Shown here in pieces: positions 43,405 through 50,332 of a stretch of 50,332 bases of DNA (its first letter is position 1; the number at the start of each line of letters is the position of its first letter). The notes under the pieces are model-generated. The model made no database searches and was not told the origin of the DNA. It saw only the letters and a program-made list of their open reading frames with translations. The position numbers and the translations under genes were made by a program. The DNA is from Clostridiales bacterium (GTDB lineage Bacteria > Bacillota > Clostridia > Lachnospirales > Lachnospiraceae), in the NCBI GenBank assembly GCA_012520655.1, contig JAAYNW010000085.1, forward strand, positions 1 to 50,332, in the 5' to 3' direction.

Positions 43405-45547
43405 AATATTAAAATATTTAGGCGAGTCTAAGGCTTCGGTCGTGGCAATTATAGCTCTTTTGGTTTTACAGGCGTATTGTGACTTGACTTTGCCTCAGTA
43501 TACGGCGGATATCGTCGATATAGGTATAAGCCAAGGCGGCATTGAATATGCGGTACCGGAGGAAATTAGAGCGGAAACATTAGAAAATATAAGCTTGTTC
43601 ATGCCGGAGGAAGAAGCGGAAAATATGAAGTCCTTCTACAGAGAGAAAGAGGACGGAGAGTATGCGCTTAACACAGAGGATGAACAGCTCATCGAGGAGC
43701 TGGATGAAAGCATGGCAATACCTATGGCGATGCTGACGGCGCTTTCCCAATCGAAAGAGATGGATATCGACAAGTTGAAAGCAATGATAGATACCGGAAT
43801 AATGACGAAAGAACAGGTTCTGGAATATAGTAACCAGGCGATGGAAGCCTATAAAGACATGGGTGATTCCGCTATTTCCCAGATGGCGGTCAACTTTGTA
43901 AAAGCAGAGTATGAAGCTATGGGTGTGGACAGCGCTTCCATGCAAACCCGTTATCTGCTGAATAAGGGCGGAAGAATGCTGGGACTTTCCATAGTGATGA
44001 TGGTTACGGCTATTTTTTCCGGTCTTATCGCTGCCCGGGTCTCCGCGAAAATAGGAATGACGCTGAGAGGAAGAGTATTTCATAAGGTAGTTTCGTTTTC
44101 CAATGCGGAAATGGAGAAGTTTTCCACAGCGTCTTTAATCACGAGAAGTACCAACGACATCCAACAGGTACAGGTGGTCTCGGTCATGCTGCTTAGAATG
44201 GTATTATATGCGCCGATTATAGGAATCGGAGGTATTATTAAGGTTGCCAGCACAAGAACCGGCATGGGATGGATTATCGGAGTGGCAGTAGGTGCAATAA
44301 CCGTTTTGGTTGCAATATTGATGAAGATTGCCATGCCCAAATTTAAGATTATGCAGACACTTATAGATAGGTTGAATCTCGTTTCAAGGGAAATACTTAC
44401 GGGTCTTCCCGTTATCCGTGCGTTCGGTAGGGAAGAATTCGAAGAAGAACGCTTCGATGTTGCGAATAAAGAACTTATGAGAAATCAGCTGTTTACCAAT
44501 CGCGTTATGACCTTTATGATGCCGCTTATGATGCTTATTATGAACGGAATCACTGTTATGATTGTCTGGTTCGGTGCGCAGGGGATAGATATGGGCAAGC
44601 TTCAGGTAGGCGACTTACTCGCATTCATTACTTACACAATGCAGATAGTTATTTCATTTTTAATGATAACGATGATTTCCGTTATGCTTCCTCGTGCGGG
44701 TGTTGCGGCGGAACGTATTGAAGAAGTAATTCATTCGAAGACGTCGATTCATGATAAGGAAGTGGTGAAGGATGAGGAAGCAGGTGAATTAAAAGGACGG
44801 CTCTCCTTTGAAAATGTATCCTTTAAATATCCGGGAGCGGATGAGAATGCCCTTACTAACATCAGCTTTACTGCCGAACCGGGTAAGACTACCGCTATTA
44901 TAGGGAGCACCGGCTGCGGTAAATCTACTATTATAAACCTTATTCCTCGGTTTTATGATGTAACAGAAGGGAGAATTACGATAGACGGTATAGATATCAG
45001 GGATTTATCTCAGCACAAACTCCGCAGTCAGCTTGGATATGTACCTCAGAAGGGTATCCTTTTTTCGGGGGATATCGAATCAAATATTAAATTCGGAGGA
45101 GATTCCATAACCGATGAAGAGATGAGGGAAGCGGCAGAGATTGCGCAAGCGAGTGAGTTTATAGACAGCAAGGCGGATACTTATAAGAGCGAGATATCGC
45201 AGGGCGGGACCAATGTATCCGGAGGACAGAAGCAAAGACTGTCCATTGCGAGAGCGATTGTGCAGCATCCGAAAATTTGCCTTTTTGATGATAGCTTTTC
45301 GGCTCTCGACTATAAGACGGATGTGGTTCTGCGAAAAGCATTGCACGAAAAGCTGTCGAAGTCTACGGTGATTATTGTTGCACAGAGAATAAGTACGATA
45401 TTACATGCGGATCAGATTATCGTATTGGAAGACGGAAAGATATCGGGAATCGGAACACATGATGAATTGCTGCGTTCCTGTGAGACATATCAGGAAATTG
45501 CCAGGGCACAATTGTCCGAGGCAGAGCTGAGAGGAGGGATTGCATAA
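43397..45547 (+). CDS. ABC exporter half-transporter with outer insert
   Basis: A 716-residue ABC half-transporter (type IV exporter fold). After helix 1 (about 13-33) there is an insert of about 130 residues (40-195, acidic and helical) before helix 2, so it should form an extracellular cap. ATPase domain: Walker A GSTGCGKST, signature NVSGGQKQRLSIARAI, Walker B ICLFDDSFSALD. The residue after Walker B is Asp where a catalytic Glu is usual, so one of the two ATP sites of the heterodimer is probably degenerate. It overlaps the MarR gene by 8 bases and the partner gene by 1 base. Likely multidrug or peptide export; substrate unknown. Confidence 0.9.
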   Translation: MFKILKYLGESKASVVAIIALLVLQAYCDLTLPQYTADIVDIGISQGGIEYAVPEEIRAETLENISLFMPEEEAENMKSFYREKEDGEYALNTEDEQLIEELDESMAIPMAMLTALSQSKEMDIDKLKAMIDTGIMTKEQVLEYSNQAMEAYKDMGDSAISQMAVNFVKAEYEAMGVDSASMQTRYLLNKGGRMLGLSIVMMVTAIFSGLIAARVSAKIGMTLRGRVFHKVVSFSNAEMEKFSTASLITRSTNDIQQVQVVSVMLLRMVLYAPIIGIGGIIKVASTRTGMGWIIGVAVGAITVLVAILMKIAMPKFKIMQTLIDRLNLVSREILTGLPVIRAFGREEFEEERFDVANKELMRNQLFTNRVMTFMMPLMMLIMNGITVMIVWFGAQGIDMGKLQVGDLLAFITYTMQIVISFLMITMISVMLPRAGVAAERIEEVIHSKTSIHDKEVVKDEEAGELKGRLSFENVSFKYPGADENALTNISFTAEPGKTTAIIGSTGCGKSTIINLIPRFYDVTEGRITIDGIDIRDLSQHKLRSQLGYVPQKGILFSGDIESNIKFGGDSITDEEMREAAEIAQASEFIDSKADTYKSEISQGGTNVSGGQKQRLSIARAIVQHPKICLFDDSFSALDYKTDVVLRKALHEKLSKSTVIIVAQRISTILHADQIIVLEDGKISGIGTHDELLRSCETYQEIARAQLSEAELRGGIA

Positions 45548-47391
45548 TGAGTGAGAACAATACAAGACCTCAGAAAAGAATGCATGGTCCCGGGGGAAAT
45601 ATGATGCCGGGAGAAAAAGCCAAGGATTTTAAAGGCACGACCAAGAAGATAATTCAATATATGGGAGCCTATAAATATGGACTGATTGCGGTTATGATTT
45701 TTGCTATAGGCGGGACCGCATTTGGCATCATAGGTCCCAAAATAACGAGTAAAGCAATAACGGAAGTTTTTAACGGAATGATGGCTAAGGTGTCGGGAAC
45801 CGGAGGAATTAATTTCGATAAAATCGGGCGGATTTTACTTCTGCTGCTCGGATTATATGTGCTTAGCGCCGTGTTGTCGTTTATACAAGGACTCATTATG
45901 ACGGGGATTTCGCAGAAACTCAGTTACCGGTTTCGAAAAGAAATTTCCCAGAAGATTGACCGTATGCCGATGGAATATTTCGAATCCAAAACAGTCGGGG
46001 AGGTACTGTCGAGAATTACGAACGATGTGGATACCTTGGGACAGAGTTTGAATCAGAGCATTACGCAGCTCATCACGTCGGTAACGACGATTATCGGTAT
46101 ATTGATTATGATGTTAAGTATCAGCCCGATTATGACGCTCATCGCCTTTATTATCCTTCCTGTATCCGGTGCCCTCATCGGGGTGGTTGTGAAGTTCTCG
46201 CAGAAGTATTTCGTTGCGCAGCAGAAATATCTCGGAAAGGTTAACGGGCAGGTGGAAGAGATATATAGCGGACACAATATTGTGAAGGCGTTTAACAGGG
46301 AAGAGCAGGCATTGAAGGAATTCAATGAAACAAATGCATTTTTGTATCAATCGGCTTGGAAATCGCAATTTTTTTCCGGCATGATGCAGCCTATTATGAA
46401 CTTTGTCGGGAATCTGGGCTACGTGGCGGTTGCAGTAAGCGGGAGCTTGCTTGTAGTAAAGGGAACAATAGAAATCGGAGATATTCAAGCGTTCATTCAA
46501 TATGTAAGGAACTTTACACAGCCCATTACGCAGGTAGCGCAAGTATCTAATATGCTCCAGTCTATGGCGGCTGCTGCGGAAAGAGTATTTGAATTCCTGA
46601 GTGAAGAGGAAGAGGAACATGGTAAAGAAAACACCCTTAGCCTTGAGACATTAGAAGGAAATGTAAGCTTCGAACATGTACGATTCGGTTATAAGCCGGA
46701 TAAGATAATCATTCATGATTTCAGCAGCGAAATAAAATCAGGACAGAAAGTTGCCATTGTCGGACCGACGGGTGCGGGTAAGACAACGATGGTGAAGCTC
46801 CTTATGCGTTTCTACGATGTAAATGACGGATGTATTCGTGTAGACGGCCGAAATATTAAGGAATTGGACAGAGGAGATTTAAGAAAGGCTTTCGGTATGG
46901 TATTGCAGGATACATGGCTGTTTAAGGGAACTATAATGGAGAATATTCGATATGGAAGACTGGATGCTACGGATGAGGAAGTAATTGCAGCGGCGAAAGC
47001 TGCTCACGCACACCATTTTATTCAGACATTGCCGGGAGGATATCAGATGGAGCTCAATGAAGAGGCAAGCAATGTATCACAGGGACAAAAACAGCTTCTT
47101 ACAATTGCAAGAGCAATTCTTGCGGACAAAAAGATAATGATTCTGGATGAAGCTACCAGTTCAGTAGATATGCGGACAGAAGCTCGTATTCAGAAAGCGA
47201 TGAGCAATCTGATGAAAGGAAGAACCAGCTTTGTCATCGCCCATCGTTTATCTACAATCCGCGATGCGGATTTGATACTGGTTATGAAGGACGGAGACAT
47301 CATCGAACAGGGCAACCATGAAGAATTGCTGGAGAAGAAAGGATTTTATTCGGAATTGTACCAATCACAATTCGAAGAAATAACTGCTTAA
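45547..47391 (+). CDS. ABC exporter half-transporter, partner subunit
   Basis: A 614-residue half-transporter with six helices and a C-terminal ATPase: Walker A GPTGAGKTT, signature NVSQGQKQLLTIARAI (Q for G in the LSGGQ core), Walker B MILDEATSSVD with intact catalytic Glu. With the upstream protein it forms a heterodimer: this Walker B faces the good signature of the partner, and the altered VSQGQ faces the Asp-containing site, as in known asymmetric exporters. N-terminal MHGPGGNMMPGEKAKDFKGT is a typical cytoplasmic lead. The start overlaps the previous stop (TAATG). Confidence 0.92.
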   Translation: MSENNTRPQKRMHGPGGNMMPGEKAKDFKGTTKKIIQYMGAYKYGLIAVMIFAIGGTAFGIIGPKITSKAITEVFNGMMAKVSGTGGINFDKIGRILLLLLGLYVLSAVLSFIQGLIMTGISQKLSYRFRKEISQKIDRMPMEYFESKTVGEVLSRITNDVDTLGQSLNQSITQLITSVTTIIGILIMMLSISPIMTLIAFIILPVSGALIGVVVKFSQKYFVAQQKYLGKVNGQVEEIYSGHNIVKAFNREEQALKEFNETNAFLYQSAWKSQFFSGMMQPIMNFVGNLGYVAVAVSGSLLVVKGTIEIGDIQAFIQYVRNFTQPITQVAQVSNMLQSMAAAAERVFEFLSEEEEEHGKENTLSLETLEGNVSFEHVRFGYKPDKIIIHDFSSEIKSGQKVAIVGPTGAGKTTMVKLLMRFYDVNDGCIRVDGRNIKELDRGDLRKAFGMVLQDTWLFKGTIMENIRYGRLDATDEEVIAAAKAAHAHHFIQTLPGGYQMELNEEASNVSQGQKQLLTIARAILADKKIMILDEATSSVDMRTEARIQKAMSNLMKGRTSFVIAHRLSTIRDADLILVMKDGDIIEQGNHEELLEKKGFYSELYQSQFEEITA

Positions 47392-47396
47392 AAGTT

Positions 47397-47433
47397 AATG
47401 GTCATCCTCAGTATATTAGAGGATGACCATTTG
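47397..47433. terminator. Bidirectional terminator between convergent genes
   Basis: A perfect 13-bp stem, AATGGTCATCCTC (47397-47409) with 47419-47431, closes a nine-base loop. T-rich sequence follows on the plus strand (TTTGCTTT), and AAAAGTTAA precedes it, giving a T-run on the minus strand. It serves both the ABC exporter operon and tmcAL. The tmcAL stop codon (complement of 47416-47418) lies in the loop. Confidence 0.8.
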
Positions 47434-48669
47434 CTTTGAATATTCGTTCACGAAACATGTGTTGAATTTGTTCGAAACGACAGAATCATAAATGTGCGAT
47501 GCTTGAATATCTTTATGAAGCATGGAAAGACCTGTCTTACTAAGCGAACCGGAAGCATCTGCCAGCTTGGAAATGAGAGGAATAGAGGAGTTAATCTTCA
47601 TCTTGTGCAGGAGCTCGTTCGCTTCTTTTTTTAAGCCGAGAATCCTTGCATAGTAAATATAATCGTTTTCTATATAATGTGTAAACTCGCATTTTTTTAT
47701 ATCCAGAAGAATATGAAGAAGACAGCGGCTTATGCGGGAATAGGTCATATCTTTTGATTTAAGAAGTTCACAGAACTGTTCAAAATCTTCATAACGATAA
47801 AGATTTTTCTTTATTTTATCCGATAAGTCCGGATGCACGTCTACATAATCGTCGTATCCCCTTTTTTCTTCCAAAAGTAGTTTATATTTTAACAAAAGTG
47901 AAAAATCAGCACTCTTTATGGGAAAACTCTTAAGATAGGAAGCTTTCAGAAGATCATATACCGTATTTGGAACATGCTCTTTAATGGACAGAAGTCCGCC
48001 TGGAGCGTCGATTGATTGACGAATGGCGGAAGCGGAACTTTTGGGAACGGAATCCTCCAAAAGGTCGGTAAAAAGCAATTCGTCATGATATCCGGCTCCT
48101 TCTCTCAGGATAGTATATGGCTGTATGAAGCTTTTCCTTTTATATATGGCTTTTATATATTCGATGCCCAGAATGTTGTTAGGGGAAGAGATCGCGTCGG
48201 TATAGGAAACATCGGGGAAACAGGCGGTAAGGGCGGCACTTCTCGCCTTAGGGTAGGAAAGTCCCGTTTTTAGATTCTCCTGTAGAACATTACGGTAAAG
48301 GGCAGGTTCCTCCAAGAGAACGGAGGCGATATCCGACAGGATATGGATGCTGCCGCATTCGCTTCCAAAGCATAGGGAATCTACAACCCCTAACTTATCT
48401 AAAAGTGTAACGGCACCCATTGCAAAATATTCTGCGCTTCCGGCAGCATAATAAAGGGGGAGTTCTAAGACGAGGTCGGCACCGTTTTGGAGCGCCATCT
48501 CGGTACGGACATATTTGTCTGTTATTGCTGGAACACCGCGCTGCGTGTAATCTCCGCTAATAACAGCAACAACGTAGTCGCAAGCTGTTATTTCCCGTGT
48601 TTTATCTATATGATATTTGTGTCCGTTGTGAAACGGATTATATTCTACGATAATTCCAGCTGTTTTCAT
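47416..48669 (-). CDS. tmcAL: tRNA(Met) cytidine acetate ligase TmcAL
   Basis: A 417-residue enzyme of the YlbM/TmcAL family. It activates acetate with ATP and acetylates the wobble cytidine of elongator tRNA-Met. The nucleotidyltransferase HxGH-type motif is in VEYNPFHNGHKYH at the N-terminus; the conserved VISGDYTQRGVPAI and GADLVLELP follow. On the minus strand, AGAGGA lies just upstream of the ATG at 48667-48669; longer in-frame starts reach 48714 but lack a ribosome binding site. It is the only confident minus-strand gene in the window. The last codons lie inside the shared terminator stem. Confidence 0.93.
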   Translation of the reverse strand: MKTAGIIVEYNPFHNGHKYHIDKTREITACDYVVAVISGDYTQRGVPAITDKYVRTEMALQNGADLVLELPLYYAAGSAEYFAMGAVTLLDKLGVVDSLCFGSECGSIHILSDIASVLLEEPALYRNVLQENLKTGLSYPKARSAALTACFPDVSYTDAISSPNNILGIEYIKAIYKRKSFIQPYTILREGAGYHDELLFTDLLEDSVPKSSASAIRQSIDAPGGLLSIKEHVPNTVYDLLKASYLKSFPIKSADFSLLLKYKLLLEEKRGYDDYVDVHPDLSDKIKKNLYRYEDFEQFCELLKSKDMTYSRISRCLLHILLDIKKCEFTHYIENDYIYYARILGLKKEANELLHKMKINSSIPLISKLADASGSLSKTGLSMLHKDIQASHIYDSVVSNKFNTCFVNEYSKQMVIL

Positions 48670-48792
48670 AAGGGTTCCTCTAAGTACAATAGTCTCATTT
48701 ATAAATAGTACCATGGATTGGTCTACAGTTCAATCGGAACTCTTTGTACTCGATTTAGCACAATATTTGCGAGGTTTCAGGCAATTTTCTGC

Positions 48793-48839
48793 TTGTACGG
48801 ATTATATAAATCTTGTATAATTTTTTGTATACAAGATTT
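48793..48839 (+). promoter_or_regulatory. pta-ackA promoter with perfect inverted-repeat operator
   Basis: TTGTAC (48793-48798) and consensus TATAAT (48816-48821) are 17 bp apart. A perfect 12-bp inverted repeat, AAATCTTGTATA (48808-48819) and its complement at 48828-48839, is separated by 8 bases and covers the -10 and the start site. This is a strong candidate operator. The half-site core TTGTATA resembles sites of GntR-type regulators, which is only a suggestion. Confidence 0.85.
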
Positions 48840-48893
48840 AGTGACAATGGGGGAATTTGTTTCTATTACATTGCTCGAAAGGAGAATAGGACT

Positions 48894-49895
48894 ATGGCCT
48901 ATATTGACATTATTAAGGAAAAAGCGAGGAGTGACAGAAAGACTATTGTTCTTCCGGAGACTACTGATAAAAGAACTCTGATCGCCGCTTCTCATATCAT
49001 CGCGGAAGGTATTGCGAATATTATTATGATAGGCGATGAAGAGAAGATTATGGACGGTGCAGGCTGGTTGGAAGTAGAATTGGACGGTGCCAAGATTGTG
49101 AATCCGGAAAAGACGGAAAAGCTGGAAGAATATATAGATTTATTGTATGAATTAAGAAAATCCAAAGGAATGACGCCTGAGAAGGCCAGAGAGATACTAC
49201 TGAAGGATTATCTGACTTTTGGAGTTATGATGGTCAAGGCAAACGACGCCGATGGGATGGTTGCAGGAGCATGCCATTCAACGGCCGATACATTAAGACC
49301 GGCATTACAGATTTTGAAAACGGCGCCGGGAGTGAAGCTCGTATCAGGATTTTTCATTCTGGATGTTCCCGACTGCGAATACGGCGACCACGGCACCTTC
49401 CTGTTCGCCGACTGCGGACTTAATCAGGATCCGACAGCGGAGGAGTTGGCCGCGATTGCTGATTCCAGTGCCACGAGTTTCAGACAGCTGGTGGGTGCTG
49501 AACCGATAATTGCTATGTTGTCACACTCAACAAAAGGAAGCGCAAAACACCCGCTTGTAGATAAGGTAGTTGAGGCTACGAGAATTGCGCGTGAAAACTA
49601 TCCACATCTTATTTTGGACGGTGAATTGCAGACGGACGCGGCGTTGGTTCCTCAGGTGGCGAAATCAAAAGCGCCGGGAAGCCCGGTGGGAGGCAAAGCC
49701 AATGTACTTATATTCCCGAATCTCGACAGCGGCAATATAGGCTATAAGCTGGTGCAAAGATTGGCAAAAGCGGAAGCATACGGACCGATGCTCCAGGGAA
49801 TTGCCAGACCGGTGAACGATTTGTCCCGCGGATGTTCATGGCAGGATATCATAGGGGTTGTAGCTCTGACGGCAGTTCAGGCTCAGCTCTCGTAA
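48894..49895 (+). CDS. pta: Phosphate acetyltransferase
   Basis: A 333-residue short-form Pta, converting acetyl-CoA and phosphate to acetyl-phosphate and Co[16 protein letters not shown] is the N-terminal signature. [24 protein letters not shown] and [12 protein letters not shown] mark the active-site cleft; [13 protein letters not shown] is also conserved. ATG 48894 has AAAGGAG upstream; a longer frame from 48813 crosses the operator and is rejected. Together with ackA 63 bases downstream it makes ATP and acetate from acetyl-CoA. Confidence 0.96.
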   Translation: MAYIDIIKEKARSDRKTIVLPETTDKRTLIAASHIIAEGIANIIMIGDEEKIMDGAGWLEVELDGAKIVNPEKTEKLEEYIDLLYELRKSKGMTPEKAREILLKDYLTFGVMMVKANDADGMVAGACHSTADTLRPALQILKTAPGVKLVSGFFILDVPDCEYGDHGTFLFADCGLNQDPTAEELAAIADSSATSFRQLVGAEPIIAMLSHSTKGSAKHPLVDKVVEATRIARENYPHLILDGELQTDAALVPQVAKSKAPGSPVGGKANVLIFPNLDSGNIGYKLVQRLAKAEAYGPMLQGIARPVNDLSRGCSWQDIIGVVALTAVQAQLS

Positions 49896-49958
49896 ACGTG
49901 AAACAATGAGCAATGTTATCGGGGGAAAATATAGAAATTATTTCAGGAGATGTAGAAA

Positions 49959-50332
49959 ATGAATATACTGGTAATAAACTGCGGCAGTTCATCCATTAAA
50001 TTTCAATTAATTGATGCCGCCGATGAAAAGCTGATTGCAAAAGGACTTTGTGAAAGAATCGGAATTGAAGGAAGCAGGCTTGTGTATACGCCTACCGGAG
50101 GGGAAAAGATAACGACGGTAACACCGATGGAGAACCATACGCAGGCAATCCAGCTTGTGCTGAACGCTTTGACGGACAAGAATACCGGAGTAGTAGAAAG
50201 CCTGCATGAAATCGGTGCGGTGGGACATCGCATCGTTCATGGAGGAGAGAAATTTGCAGCCTCCACCATTATTACTGATGAGGTAATTAAGGCTATTGAA
50301 GAATGCAATGAACTTGCACCTCTGCATAATCC
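49959..50332 (+). CDS. ackA: Acetate kinase (3' end beyond window)
   Basis: The first 124 residues of acetate kinase, which makes ATP and acetate from acetyl-phosphate and ADP. VINCGSSSIKFQLID is the phosphate-binding start of the acetokinase/ASKHA fold, and VGHRIVHGGEKF is the family's second signature. AGGAGATG upstream supports ATG 49959. No stop codon occurs before the window edge; the rest of the gene, about 270 residues, lies beyond. Confidence 0.95.
   Translation, partial: MNILVINCGSSSIKFQLIDAADEKLIAKGLCERIGIEGSRLVYTPTGGEKITTVTPMENHTQAIQLVLNALTDKNTGVVESLHEIGAVGHRIVHGGEKFAASTIITDEVIKAIEECNELAPLHN

Noticed and set aside
48718..48981. 87-codon plus-strand frame before pta
   Set aside because: It crosses the pta promoter, operator and ribosome binding site and overlaps pta in another frame.

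Overview
The window looks like a chromosomal segment of a low-GC Gram-positive bacterium of the class Clostridia, most likely family Lachnospiraceae. The reasons are strong AGGAGG-type ribosome binding sites, GTG/TTG starts, a Lachnospiraceae-style CheV, a Gram-positive BglG/LicT antiterminator, MalE/F/G-type importers without a local ATPase, a YitJ-type homocysteine methyltransferase/MTHFR fusion, YycJ/WalJ, TmcAL and a pta-ackA pair. Genus cannot be fixed from this sequence. All calls come from reading motifs by eye; no database search was run.

Layout. 1-309 is the 3' end of a 23S rRNA with no 5S gene behind it. 461-8811 holds housekeeping genes: cheV, a degenerate sirtuin-like gene, a very acidic membrane protein, hisH-hisF-ung, and a TrmB-like regulator overlapping a lysA-type decarboxylase. 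A tRNA-Leu(CAA) follows at 8878. Roughly 9019-10330 is a graveyard of broken genes: a histidine-kinase tail and a permease fragment fused to an ABC ATPase tail. Then come an intact AraC regulator and a repeat-bearing lipoprotein.

12471-18082 is an amino-sugar operon. A LicT-like antiterminator sits behind its own RAT/terminator switch, followed by EIIA, HPr, the GlcNAc-type PTS EIICB, nagB and nagA. Together these import and phosphorylate GlcNAc, deacetylate it, and deaminate it to fructose-6-phosphate. 18277-26472 carries an orphan zinc-finger membrane protein, polA-coaE, a long FtsA-like ATPase, walJ, an ACT-domain gene and a UPF0210 gene.

26539-40436 is the most unusual part. A GH13 alpha-glycosidase with a palindromic operator is followed by a seven-gene cluster. 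The cluster has three paralogous lipoproteins (each an N-terminal propeller-like part joined to a family-1 solute-binding part), two sugar-type ABC permeases, an adaptor with an exceptionally long coiled coil, and a two-helix MacB-core-like protein. No ATPase is present.

40469-50332 holds a methionine/folate fusion enzyme, a second HPr-like protein (keeps the regulatory serine, lacks the catalytic histidine), tRNA-Gly(CCC), a MarR-regulated heterodimeric ABC exporter, convergent tmcAL, and pta-ackA behind a promoter overlapped by a perfect 12-bp inverted repeat. ackA runs off the window end.
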